Source of the DNA: Carallia brachiata
Lineage: Eukaryota > Streptophyta > Magnoliopsida > Malpighiales > Rhizophoraceae
DNA: 64,000 nucleotides
Assembly: GCA_021464245.1 (NCBI GenBank)
Contig: JADCRB010000018.1
Span: forward strand, 2,404,015 to 2,468,014
Reading direction: 5' to 3'
The notes below the pieces were generated by a model that saw only the letters and a program-made list of their open reading frames with translations, was not told the origin of the DNA and did not search any database. Of the stretch, positions 27,501 to 37,533 are shown piece after piece. The translations under genes and the position numbers were made by a program. Position 1 is the first letter of the stretch, and each line of letters begins with the position of its first letter.

Positions 27501-28841
27501 TCTGCCCACATGTTTTTTTGGCGCAAATTTTCTGAGTCACTCTACTCTTAGAAATCTTTCAATTTAAATTCTACAAAATTTCTTATGATTTTTATCTTGT
27601 CTTCAGCTTTGTGTGTGGAATTCCGATGGATGGGAAAAGCAGAAGACAAGGTTCTTGCAGGTTCCAGCTGGGAGGACATCAGCAGCACAGTCAGACACAC
27701 GTGTCCAGTTTCATCAGGACCAGATACACTTCCTGGTTGTACATGAGACTCAGCTTGCCATTTATGAAACCACAAAACTTGAATGTGTAAAGCAGGTACC
27801 TTTTGTTTCTAGGTACACTTTTCTTGTGGAATTAACATCTTGTTTTCATGTTTGTGATGAATTTTCGTTTTTTTTTTTTTTTTTTTTTTTAATACAGTGG
27901 ATTCCACGTGAATCTTCTGCACCAATTTCTCATGCAGCATTCTCATGTGATAGTCAGCTGGTTTATGCCAGCTTCTTAGATGCGACTGTCTGTGTGTTTA
28001 GTGCTGCAAATTTGAATCTAAGGTTGCGTTGTCGCATCAATCCTTCATCCTATCTTCCTGCTAATGTCAGGTAAGTCCCTCATTATGTTTTTTTGTTTTT
28101 GTTTGGTTTTCCAATCAAAAGATAATTCCCTGTTTTGACTGACACTATTGACTTTTCCACTCGATTTTGATGAGTGAAAAGTCACATGAGCCTTGGTTGT
28201 GCCTTTGATTAGCAATTCTCGACTCTTTATTGATTACAAACATGCAGGGCTTAATGAGGTAGATGTGTTCATTTTCTGCACTCATAATGCTTTCGCTTTA
28301 TTCTTAATTCATTCAAGGCCTGCAAAAGATATAATGCCAGAAGATGCTTGGGTAAAATTTGCATAAATTGGCATTTCTTCATGATGTGGTAAAAAAGTAA
28401 CAGAGTAGAGAAAGAAACATGCAAAAATTTGATTACTGCTGTGACGGCCCTGTGTGTTTGAAGAAAGAAAAAAAAAGAACACAAAATTTATTGTTGCTGA
28501 TATTTTAACCTCGAATAAAAAACTAAATAACCAAAACTGCTTTTCAAGACATGCCAATTGGCAATCTTTTTAACCTAGCAATAGACATCAATTGGGTTTG
28601 CCTGTATTTTGACAATTGTCCTGACTGCAGTTCCAATGTGCATCCTTTGGTGATTGCTGCTCATCCACATGAACCAAATCAATTTGCACTGGGGCTATCG
28701 GATGGTGGGGTCCATGTATTTGAGCCTCTTGAGTCTGAAGGAAAATGGGGTCTGCCTTCACCTGTTGAGAATGGGTCAGCAAGCAGTGTGCCAACCACTC
28801 CTTCAGTAGGACCTTCAGGTTCAGATCAAGCTCAGAGATGA
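21521..28841 (+). CDS. TPL: TOPLESS / TPR1-type Groucho-like transcriptional corepressor, 25 coding exons, two frameshifts as sequenced
   Basis: Nuclear corepressor bound by EAR-motif repressors (Aux/IAA, JAZ-NINJA, WUS and others), recruiting histone deacetylases. Exons: 21521-21600, 21749-21928, 22012-22125, 22242-22400, 22816-22993, 23074-23200, 23319-23428, 23516-23681, 23805-23914, 24038-24107, 24216-24288, 24377-24472, 24550-24645, 24769-24896, 24990-25224, 25302-25463, 25544-25645, 25934-26080, 26684-26793, 26894-27073, 27157-27285, 27371-27466, 27607-27795, 27898-28070, 28631-28841. All introns are GT..AG. Exons 1-4 encode the LisH-CTLH-CRA tetramerisation/EAR-binding domain (residues 1 to about 178, MSSLSRELVFLILQFLDEEK). 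Later exons encode a proline-rich linker (NPLLGSIPKAGGFPPLGAHG) and two WD40 propellers. Length would be about 1140 aa; the family is about 1130. Oddities: exon 11 is one base short near 24273 (TAG at 24284) and exon 19 one base short at 26721-26723 (TAG at 26729). Everything else is conserved, so assembly error is as likely as loss. The TPL/TPR1 clade is assigned from the linker; the exact orthologue is uncertain. Confidence 0.95.
28488..28532 (+). other. 45-bp intron segment copied at the NLR duplication junction
   Basis: Lies in the last intron (28071-28630) of the TOPLESS-type gene. It is identical, base for base and in the same orientation, to 52624-52668, the junction between the two copies of the 18.46-kb duplication. 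The flanks differ on both sides (TPL intron: AAAA before, AAAACTGC after). It begins TTATTGTTGCTGATATTTTA and ends AAACTAAATAACC. Confidence 0.9.
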
Positions 28842-29540
28842 TCCTAAGCCAAAGCACAAGTCCTTTTATATTCTTGGCTTGCTGGCCCATTCCTAATTTA
28901 GGTATGCATGTCATTTTGCTGGGGTTTTTTTTTTTTTCCGGGTTAAATTTCCCTAGAAACAGATTTTGAATTTTTGTATTTCTGATACTTTTTACCCAGC
29001 CCATGGTTATGCTTTTAACCATACGCTAATCCAAGATTCTTAAAAGCTAAGTTGCTTCCTCCCACTTTTCGTCTTATGATACGAGTCTTTTTCTCCAGTT
29101 ATGTGAGGAGTTTCTAACCAACAGTTTGAGATTCTAGAACATGGTTTTAACCATGCTGATGCAAGATTCTTCGAGGCTAAGTTGCCTCCTGCCATGTTTC
29201 GTTATATTATACTAGACTTTTTCTCCAGTATTGTGAGGGGTTTCTGACCAACAGTTTTAGATTCTAGAACGTGGATTTAGTATAATATTTATTCCTTTGT
29301 TCCTTCTCATTTCGAATTTCGATTTATGTTCTGCATGCAGCTATATGTACTTTACCTCGAGGAACAATTTGCAGAAGATGTAGAACGTAGCATTTTCCGT
29401 GGGGTACTATGTAAGGTAACTGCTGTAGGACTGCTAATAGTGAATTCCTTTTGCCCTCTGGAATTTTCTTAAAGGAATGGTTTTATGTATTTTGCGCTAG
29501 GATTGTTTCTTCCTTCTTAATTTGGTGAAATATAATGCAG
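28842..29540 (+). other. Probable 3' UTR of the TOPLESS-type gene, with possible intron
   Basis: Downstream of the stop. A GTATGCATG donor-like site near 28901 and an ATGCAG acceptor-like site at 29340 suggest a 3'-UTR intron of about 440 bp. It contains a 130-bp tandem duplication, described separately. The transcript end is not defined. Confidence 0.4.
29003..29275. repeat. 130-bp tandem duplication downstream of the TOPLESS stop codon
   Basis: Two diverged direct copies with an exact period of 130 bp. CAAGATTCT recurs at 29032 and 29162, and ATTCTAGAAC at 29131 and 29261. Shared phrases include GCTAAGTTGC, CTTTTTCTCCAGT and ACCAACAGTTT. The copies differ at many positions, so the duplication is old. 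Confidence 0.85.
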
Positions 29541-32026
29541 TGTTTCTTATTTTGCCGTCCACCGGTTAGCCCGTGGCTTTTTTCATATGTGAAAGGATTG
29601 CATTTTTGTGTTTTTGTTATATCTGGTCACCACTTTCCATTTTGATTTTAATCCCTTCTCTTTGGGAGATTAAGGCATTGGATCTTGCTCCTTACAAGAC
29701 GGTTTTGTCTTCTGGGAATCAAGTTACTGAACGTAACATGATATCCTCTTTCCAATTTTATCGGACGCCCCCGAGGGACAAACATGAGAGACCTTTAACA
29801 TGATGTTATTAGTGTACTTTCAACTAGGGATCTCCGATTTTGAAGTCTCGGCTTGGATTTCTTTGAAGGCCCTAGGTAAAAATAATCTCGTCAATCTCAT
29901 TAATGTCAAAAATGAGAAGATATACAATGTCAGCTATCTTGAACATACTAAAGAAGGAAAAAAAAATATATCTTGTTATGTTCTAATAAACGTAGGTGTT
30001 TTGAGGGATGACCTTATTTTAGTTCTAAATTTTTGCAGAGTTTTTAGCTGAGTTTTATATTTTTTACTTTTTCAAATGAGTCTAAACGTTTAGTTTTCAT
30101 TTCATTCAGTCCTTTTTTAGACAGGGTTTGGTCAATCTGTTACTCAAAAATACAGTCAAAAAAATACGGATGTACATAAAAAGAATATGTGAAATATGCA
30201 CATGCATATTAGCCTATTGAAGAATGAGAAATAAAGGTGAAAAAATATTTGAATGGTCTCAAAATTTTTGTCTCCTCTTGCTGGATTTCTCTTCAGTCCC
30301 AGCAATTCCAGCAATCCTTCCCCAGAAAAAAAAAAAAAATATAAGACACATGGGTCTCAACTCCGATTTGTCCCAGGAAAGTCCGATCAAAGTTTGATAG
30401 TGGATGTGACGAATCATGGTAAGGGCCCAAATGGTGATTTTGTTCTGGTTGTCTTCCTTCTTATTCGTTGTTGCCTTCTCCAATTCTTTTGCTTTGGATA
30501 TGATGAATTTGGGTGATGGGAACAAAAGAAACAGAAGAGGGGGTGGTAGGAAAAGGGGAGGCATGGTGGTCGGTTTCAAAATGTGAGCGAAAAGCAAATG
30601 AGAATTCTATTTTCCGTAGAATTCCTCTTAAGCTATTGTGGTTTGAAATTATCAGCAAATTTAGTCTCCAAAATTTGAAATAAAAAATTCCAACAAAGAA
30701 AACACACACAAAAGAAAGAAAGTAGCCTGATCTCTCCTCCCCACCGTCGAGGCTTCAATCCCAGGCCTATCCACTGATGGCGACGGCGGCTAGTGATAGT
30801 AGCCCAACACTTTCTCCGTTTTGTTTCCTCTAAGAGGCGTTCCACTAAAATACGCATATTTGCAATTGCAATTTTTGGTTGTATGTATGAGTTTTAATTG
30901 GGTATTTGTTAAGTCAACCAAGATACTTAATGTATTCCGTCCAAAAAGCACTGGAATAGAATAAACTAAACATTTGTTTAAGACTCGTTTAAAAAGTTTA
31001 AGACTTAATTGAAAAAATCTATAAAAGCATTCGAATGAAGTTATCCCGGTATTTTGAAGATCTTAAAAGTGAAATGACCTCTTCCATTGGTTTTTCCATG
31101 ACCGAAAAGGCATTTTTTGTTGTGTTGATATAACTCTTATTTTGTCAATTGATAAGTGGCACAATTTGCCATTTACAAAAAAGAATACAAGAAATTTAAT
31201 ACCTCGCATATTTGTACTTACATGAATACTTTTTGATCAGCTGTTGTTAGAGAATTATATCAACAACCAGCAGAGCTCCATACCAGCATAAAAATGTCAC
31301 CACACACTTTTAAGCCTCTTATCGCTAAACAGCAACATTCAAAAGTTAAAACACATACCCTGCCCCGAAAGTTTCTTTCTTCCTTTTTTTTTTCCTTCTC
31401 AATCAATAAAAGTAACATAGAAGTCTCGGGCGCCCAAGTTTGAGCTGCCTTCCTTGTGCTCCTTACAATTTTAAAGTTGTCAAAAGATAATGAGCCAATG
31501 TGTTCGCTAAGTGAATCCAAGATTCTGAAGAAGTCAATCTGTTTAATGCAATGATATCAGGCCCCAACTAGTCCAAGACTTCGTGTTAATATAATTTCCA
31601 CACACCATGTTGATCTAGAAGGAGGCTCAAATCACCCTATAGCTCCAGTAGTCCAATTGATGAGCTGCTTTCAATACCAACAAACAAAGCAAACAAAGCA
31701 ATTGGCATAAAATGAGAGTGTGCTTGAGCAATTGGCACAAAGCAACTGTATAATTTTAATGCAACCTGAAACAAGACAATAAGTAAACAACTTGCAAGTC
31801 GTGAATCAAATACAGATAACTCTGAATCTTGCAAAAGTTAAAAAAAAAAAAAATGCTTACCATCTTCTAAATATTGACAGATTTGCACAGGGAATTTGTC
31901 TTTCTTTGGAAGTAATCACAAGTTGCCAGAATGTCAAAACTGTGGCCAGATCATCTGAATTTTATCTCCTTTAACACAAAGTCCTTATTTTCAATTTTCG
32001 CTCTACCTTTCTCAACCTTTTAAATT
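29541..32026. other. Intergenic region between TOPLESS and PPR genes
   Basis: No supported gene. Short reading frames on both strands lack recognisable domains and codon structure. The part nearest the PPR gene (about 31250-32026) may include its 3' UTR, since it is transcribed toward lower coordinates, but no polyadenylation signal can be assigned with confidence. Confidence 0.45.
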
Positions 32027-33497
32027 TCATTCTTCCTTACTCATTGTCATTGCATTGACTAATTTCTCAGTTCTTGGCTCTATCGGCATTCCCTTGGATT
32101 TCATCTCTTCCAAGTACTGCAAGGCCTCCTCAATCCTTTTCTTGTCAAATAGCCAATGGATCATAACTGCATAAGATCGCTGGTCTGGCCCCAACCCATT
32201 TTTCTCCATTTCATCCCAAGTAGATCTTACTTTTTCCTCACACCCCAATCCAAGTACAGCTTCAGTATCAAATTATATGTATCTGCACTCATCTTGCTTC
32301 CACATCTCTTCATCATCTCCAAAACCTTGGGAATGTCCTCTGGCTTACTCAATGCCTTGAGCAAGTGGTTGAAAGTTACTTCATCAGGCATACAACTTCC
32401 TTTCCTCTGTTGCATTTCATCCAAAAGTTCGTAAACCACATCCATCTTCCCAACCTTGCAGAAATGCTTAATAAGTGAGTTGTATGTCGTTAAGTCCGGT
32501 AAACAACCTTGCATTTTCATTTCCTGCAAAACTTGCAAAGCGTCAGGAACCCGATTCCTCAAACATAAAGCATCAATCACACAATTGCAGATCACCACAA
32601 CATCTTGCTTAACCTCTTGTTTCTCCCGTTCTTCCCACATTGCTCGATACAACTTCATTGCCCAACCAATTTTTCCCCTCTTGCACAAAAGATTAATAAA
32701 AGCCCCATAAGTGAACACATCAGGCGTGCATTTAGATGCAACTATATCTCTCCAGAATCTATCAGCTGCCCGTACATTTCCCAGCACACACCATCCATTA
32801 AGAACAATGTTCATTGTCTTTATATCCATACCAAACTCAAATTCCTTAGAATGCAACAAACGTTCCGCAACATCTACATGCTTATGCCTACACAAAGCCA
32901 CCAAAAGCTTTTGGAAGGCAACCAAATCATCCTCTAAGCCAAACTCTCTCCTCTTACTAAAAACCCCAACTGCCTCCTCTACATTATGAGCAGCCGCGTA
33001 TCTATTAACCAACACCCAATAAGTTTCTGCATTGGCTAGCCCATTTCTCTTCCGCATTTCGTCGAGCACTTGGTTCAGTTCATCAAACCGTCTCATTTTC
33101 CCAAGAATATCAAGAATCTCATTGTAAACACCAGATCCAAGTTCCAGTCGCCCGAATTTAGACACCCAATTGAAGAAAACAAAGCCAGTTTCCACTCCGA
33201 CCGGTGCCTCTTTAGTACATTCAAGACCAAATCTTCTGTCAACGTGAGGCTGCAACCTTCGAGAGCGAGCTCGATCTTCGTCGTTGGGCTGTCTTTATAA
33301 GTTCTTAGAATGTTTTGCAGTTTTACTGCCGAATCGCCATCTGGGTCTTGCTGAGTTTCGTCGGAAGGCTGTGGATTTGCATAAGAATGTATAAAGCTAA
33401 AAGCTTTGAATTGAGAGTGAACTGGGAATCCAAACCTGCACTTTGGGTGTATGACTCGGCGGGATAGGGCCATCATCGGTCGGAGAATTGGACCCAT
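32027..33497 (-). CDS. P-class pentatricopeptide repeat protein, probably mitochondrial, two frameshifts as sequenced
   Basis: PPR proteins bind organellar RNA in a sequence-specific way and act in stability, splicing or translation. The first in-frame ATG is at 33497 (MGPILRPMMALSRRVIHPK), giving an arginine-rich, acid-poor start typical of a mitochondrial presequence. After about 100 residues come tandem 35-residue helical repeats, e.g. TYNSLIKHFCKVGKMDVVYE and TFNHLLKALSKPEDIPKVLE, ending MTMSKEE. No E or DYW domain, hence P class. Intronless, about 490 residues if continuous. Two one-base losses break the frame: an A run (plus strand) at 33176-33179 and a C run at 32243-32246. The frames on either side continue the same repeat pattern, so both are indels in homopolymers, plausibly assembly errors. 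The gene is convergent with the TOPLESS gene and lies just outside the NLR duplication. Confidence 0.88.
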
Positions 33498-33842
33498 TAT
33501 TTGATATCTCGAAGTTTCAGCGCCGGCGGCGGCGGCCAACAAACAGTGCTGCTCTTTTTCTTTTGCTTTATTTCTCTGCGCGACGAAGAAGTGAAAAATC
33601 TTTTTTTATGAGCGAAAATTAAATGCGATACGTAGTGCCTCTTAGAAGTCTTAACGATTGTCTTGCCATTTAGGCCTATTTCCGTTCAGTTTGGCAAAAA
33701 CCGCTCAATTTTCATTAATTACTATAATTGCTAAAATGATGTGAAAAATATTATTCATATTTTTAATTTTTTAAAATTGTTATGAGTGAATTGGTGATAA
33801 TTTTATAATTATAAAAAAAGTAATTATCCGAACAAATCTGCC

Positions 33843-33880
<38 letters not shown>

Positions 33881-34211
33881 TAAAAATGCTCCAAACAAAA
33901 AAAAATTTATCCTTCGATCTTCTCATCTATTCGTTAGAAGAATTTTTGTACTATGAGATGTGATTTGACCGATAAAGAGCCTGGACGCCTTCCACGCCAT
34001 CAATCTTAAGATTAACCTTTTTGGTCCTTGGATTTAGATTGAGATACATCACCGCTTCCTTGACTGAAGAGTGAGCCACTATTGCAAATTAATGGCTACC
34101 TTGGATTTAATTGTCTCAAATTTAACAGCACACATCTCCGCTGCATCCAAGTGGAGCTGCCTGCTTTCCAACAAAAATGCATGCCCCAGTATCTCCAGCA
34201 GCCCGTCAACT
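33498..34211. other. PPR upstream region up to the duplication boundary
   Basis: Contains the presumed promoter of the PPR gene (read toward lower coordinates), a TA microsatellite at 33848-33877, and the last unique sequence before the 18.46-kb repeat unit. No gene is seen. Confidence 0.5.
33848..33877. repeat. TA microsatellite
   Basis: About 15 uninterrupted TA units, lying 335 bp outside the left edge of the duplicated unit. Such tracts are break-prone. Confidence 0.9.
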
Positions 34212-35190
34212 GGCTGCCCATCGCCGTGATAAACTGTAAAATCAAGAAAATCGCTCAAACTAACTCGAATTAATTTGAGCGGTTTGACGGTTGACGAATT
34301 GATTACGATTTAAAATTTTAAATTACTGCCATAATGATTTAGTTGTAATTTTTTTTTTCAAACCGTCCAATTTAACCCACAGACACTCCTAATGCCATCT
34401 TATTAGGCATAGAGTTGGGCAGGCGGGTTCAAATTTGAGTCAACTTTAGATTTTAGATATTACTTCATCATTGGGGCTTGAATTTTTAAGTTTTGAACAA
34501 AAAATTTTTAATTCATCGTACTTTTAAATAGTTGTTAGATTTTTTAGATTTTAGATTTTAGATTTGAGTTATTCACATTTTAAATATTTTCAATCCCGTT
34601 ATTTAAATTGAAGATTAATTAGATTTGGGTCAGTCAAATTTTGAATTATGTTGAGTTTTTAAGTTTCTAAGTAATTGACTTTTTAATCACTGTAGATTTA
34701 AGTCACACTTAACTTGAGCTATTTAATTCAAGTAAATAATATAAGGATGTCTCTTAAGGATACTTCAGTAATTAGTATTTAAAATTTTATTTTAAACATT
34801 TTAAACTTTAATTTTAGAAAGGGAGAGTGAGATTTTTGTAAGGGGATAATTATAACTTACGACCTAATGTGTCGTAATGGGCCTTTTGATGGAAAAAAAA
34901 ATTATAACATAAGAATAAAATAACAAAATCTTAATCAAATAAAATTTTATCTAATCAATTAATTATTATGAAAAAAGTTTACTGTTAACGTGAGCCACGT
35001 CTATTTACACATTTCCAAAATGATTAGTGCGGTAGAGAAAGTAAACGCAAATGTGCTAGGTTGATCGCTAGTAAAGAAATCAAATGTTCACATATGGATT
35101 CCAAATTCTACTTAAAGTGATAGAGGAGAAAAAAATCCTTCCAAATAAAAAGTAGGATCAGTAATCATTTTGAGAAAGGGCTTCGTTATA
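34212..35190. other. Duplicated intergenic DNA, 3' flank of NLR A
   Basis: No gene. It has a short TAGATTTT-type tandem tract near 34530-34570. From about 34995 (CCACGTCTATTTACACATTT) onward it is also homologous to 43665 onward downstream of NLR B, marking one edge of the older A-B duplication. Confidence 0.6.
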
Positions 35191-35194
35191 TCGT

Positions 35195-35389
35195 ATGTGC
35201 GAGAGTTGTTTCACCCATATTAGAAGCAAGTTTAATAGACGGATTGATTATAAATTTGTATTTATCATCACTAATTACAATGTTGAATTACTGCGAATAA
35301 ATAGAGATGATCGATGCAATATGACAATTTTTGTGCTTCTATGGGCTTCAGAAAATTGTGTCCATATTTCGGATGGCCAAAACTTTTGA
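35195..35389 (+). CDS. Hypothetical 64-residue reading frame, copy in A flank
   Basis: Unrecognised protein beginning MCESCFTHIRSKFNRRIDYK. A nearly identical frame is at 53884-54078 and a diverged one ends the frame at 43608-44027. It stays open in A, A' and B despite substitutions, but the 62298-62702 copy is frameshifted near 62654. No domain is recognised and no promoter seen. It may be a chance frame in duplicated non-coding DNA. Confidence 0.2.
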   Translation: MCESCFTHIRSKFNRRIDYKFVFIITNYNVELLRINRDDRCNMTIFVLLWASENCVHISDGQNF

Positions 35390-35914
35390 TTTGGTATCGA
35401 CTTTCAATTTAACATTAAGCTGACGGCCAAGGGCTTAAGATTAATCAAAATTTGCGGCTTTTGAAATCATATTTTGCAATTTCAGGTTCAAAAAAGTTTG
35501 GCATCCAGAACTTATCACACATACTTAATATATATATTATGACGGACTAAATTATTTTTATAATAATATTGATAAAATATAATATAAAAAAATTAACATA
35601 TCATTTTTTGTTATAAAAATAATAAAATATAATTATAAAAATAATTAAATTTATTATAAAAAATATACTTTATATATATATATCATCTAACTACTTGTAT
35701 TTGTTTATCAAATCAAGCCCTTTGACGGTTCATGAATTTTTTTTGTGGACAAAAAATGTTGTTTGCTTCCTTAAAAATCCAACCCAGCAAATCAGGCGGA
35801 CAAGCGAGCTAGTTTATGTGGCAGGTCATGTCAAGTGGAAACGCACTGTAAGCAAACTAACCGATTCTGTTAGTCCACCTTCACAATGTGTTAGCTTTAG
35901 CCACAAATTAAGTA

Positions 35915-36365
35915 AGGTTGTTAGAATCAGATTAATTATCGAATTAAAAATATTAATAGATTAAAATTTAACTGGTTGAACTGGTCAAATCGGTATTTGA
36001 ACCAATATTTAATAATATATATATGCATAAAAATAATTAAAAAAATAATACTTATAAATAGTGATTAAATATTAATTTTTTTATTTTAAAGATTTAATTG
36101 AAAGTTTTGATCAAATTTAAAGCTAAATTAAAATTTTTAATTAAATTTAGAGTTTAAATTATAATTTAAATAATATATTTATGAATTTTTTAGTTTTGTT
36201 TATATCGGTCCAACCGATCTGATTTTCACTTATTTTGATTGGTTTTGATCTGTCCGAGTTCTTCTTCAAAATTAACTTGAACTAGACCGGTCTCCTAACC
36301 AATCACCAATTGAAATGGTCCGACCGGCTGATCCGATCCAATTTTCAGCACGGATTTGAAGTTGC
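35915..36365. mobile_element. Diverged MITE-like repeat (copy 1)
   Basis: Non-coding block with GGTTGAACTGGTCAAATCGG near the start and GGTCCGACCGGCTGATCCGA near the end, around an AT-rich core. GGTTT/ACCGG phrases at both ends resemble common plant Mutator-like MITEs. The counterpart in copy 2 (about 54615-55065) differs by many substitutions and indels, unlike the nearly identical sequence that follows. Confidence 0.35.
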
Positions 36366-37171
36366 TACTAGATTTGCGGAGGGAAAAAAAATTCATGCCA
36401 GATTTGAAAAAAAATTCTAAAAGTTCATGTTTTGTTTTGGAGTAATTAACCCATTCTTTTAATTTCCTTTTTCACAGAATATTCAAATATGTCCTTTGTA
36501 TGGTATAATAAATAAATTTTGAAAAAAAAAGTAAAGAGTAATACGTTGAAAATAATTTTTTTAAGATCCCTTGAAGAGGGATTTTATAAAATTTTAGCTT
36601 TTCATTGGATTTTAACTGTGTTTGTTGTGCTAGCACAACAACACGCCCTTAGAGTCTTAATTGTTAAGGAATTTTAATTTTGGTACCTTTTTCTTTTTCG
36701 TCAGTAGAAACTCATTGAGTCACTAAATTTCACAACAACTAGTGAGTAGTGACCATGATTTGATCAAATGACCGTATAAGCTTATTTAGTCAATAACTTA
36801 AAACAATCATTCCTTCACCTATAAGATTAGATAATTTCAAAATCTTCATCGTAAGATGATTCTTTTTTTTTTATTAAGAAACTCATTTAGTTAGAGTTAT
36901 ACAATACTGGAGTTTTTTTTTTTTTTATAAATCTCACAATTTTCAGACATAATAAAAAAAAGTTAAGGAGAAAAAAAAAATGCTAAACGTAAACAAGAAA
37001 AGGAAGAGGAATATGAATATCCATAAAAAATGACAAAGAAATAGTTTACATACATAGAAGGTAAAATAAAAGACAAATGAGAAGTAGGAAAATCGCTTCT
37101 TTGACTGCTCCATGTGCTTTTTTCTTTCATTGTTTTTTTTCGTGACCTTGCAACCTCAGGCCACAGAAGAC
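36366..37171. other. 3' flank of NLR A
   Basis: AT-rich, no gene. From here to about 45 kb the sequence is nearly identical to copy 2. Contains a short inverted pair TTGTTGTGCTAGCACAACAA near 36622. Confidence 0.5.
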
Positions 37172-37329
37172 TCAATCAGATATGAGGGATTCAATCTCGG
37201 CAGTCAACTTGGTAATCTGATCCTTGAAACTGTCCGTTCTCCTCCTGCTGCTGCTGCGCTGCGGCCCGCTGCCTGCTGATCCGCATCATGGTAGGAGGTC
37301 TCCTCGGCCGTCCCATCATTGTCCTTCAT
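37172..37329 (-). pseudogene. Micro-ORF downstream of NLR A (frameshifted copy)
   Basis: Counterpart of the intact 52-codon frame at 55889-56047. One base is missing in the CTG-repeat tract (about 37245-37262), so the frame shifts inside the serine run and the conserved C-terminal helix is lost. Begins MKDNDGTAEETSYHDADQQA. See the A' copy for the description. Confidence 0.5.
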
Positions 37330-37533
37330 TGATAATGTTGCCGTCTACCATTGCTAAACTCTAAAAACTTTCAATCAATAAATCAATCAAAGAGAAAAGA
37401 AGACCCATTTACCCACTGCACACAAAGAACAAATAGAAGAAAAAGAAGAAGAGGAAGAAGAAAGAGGGACATGAAATGAATACCCAGCGGTGGCGGAGGT
37501 AGCGGCAGCGGCAGGAAGCAGAGAATATCAGTG

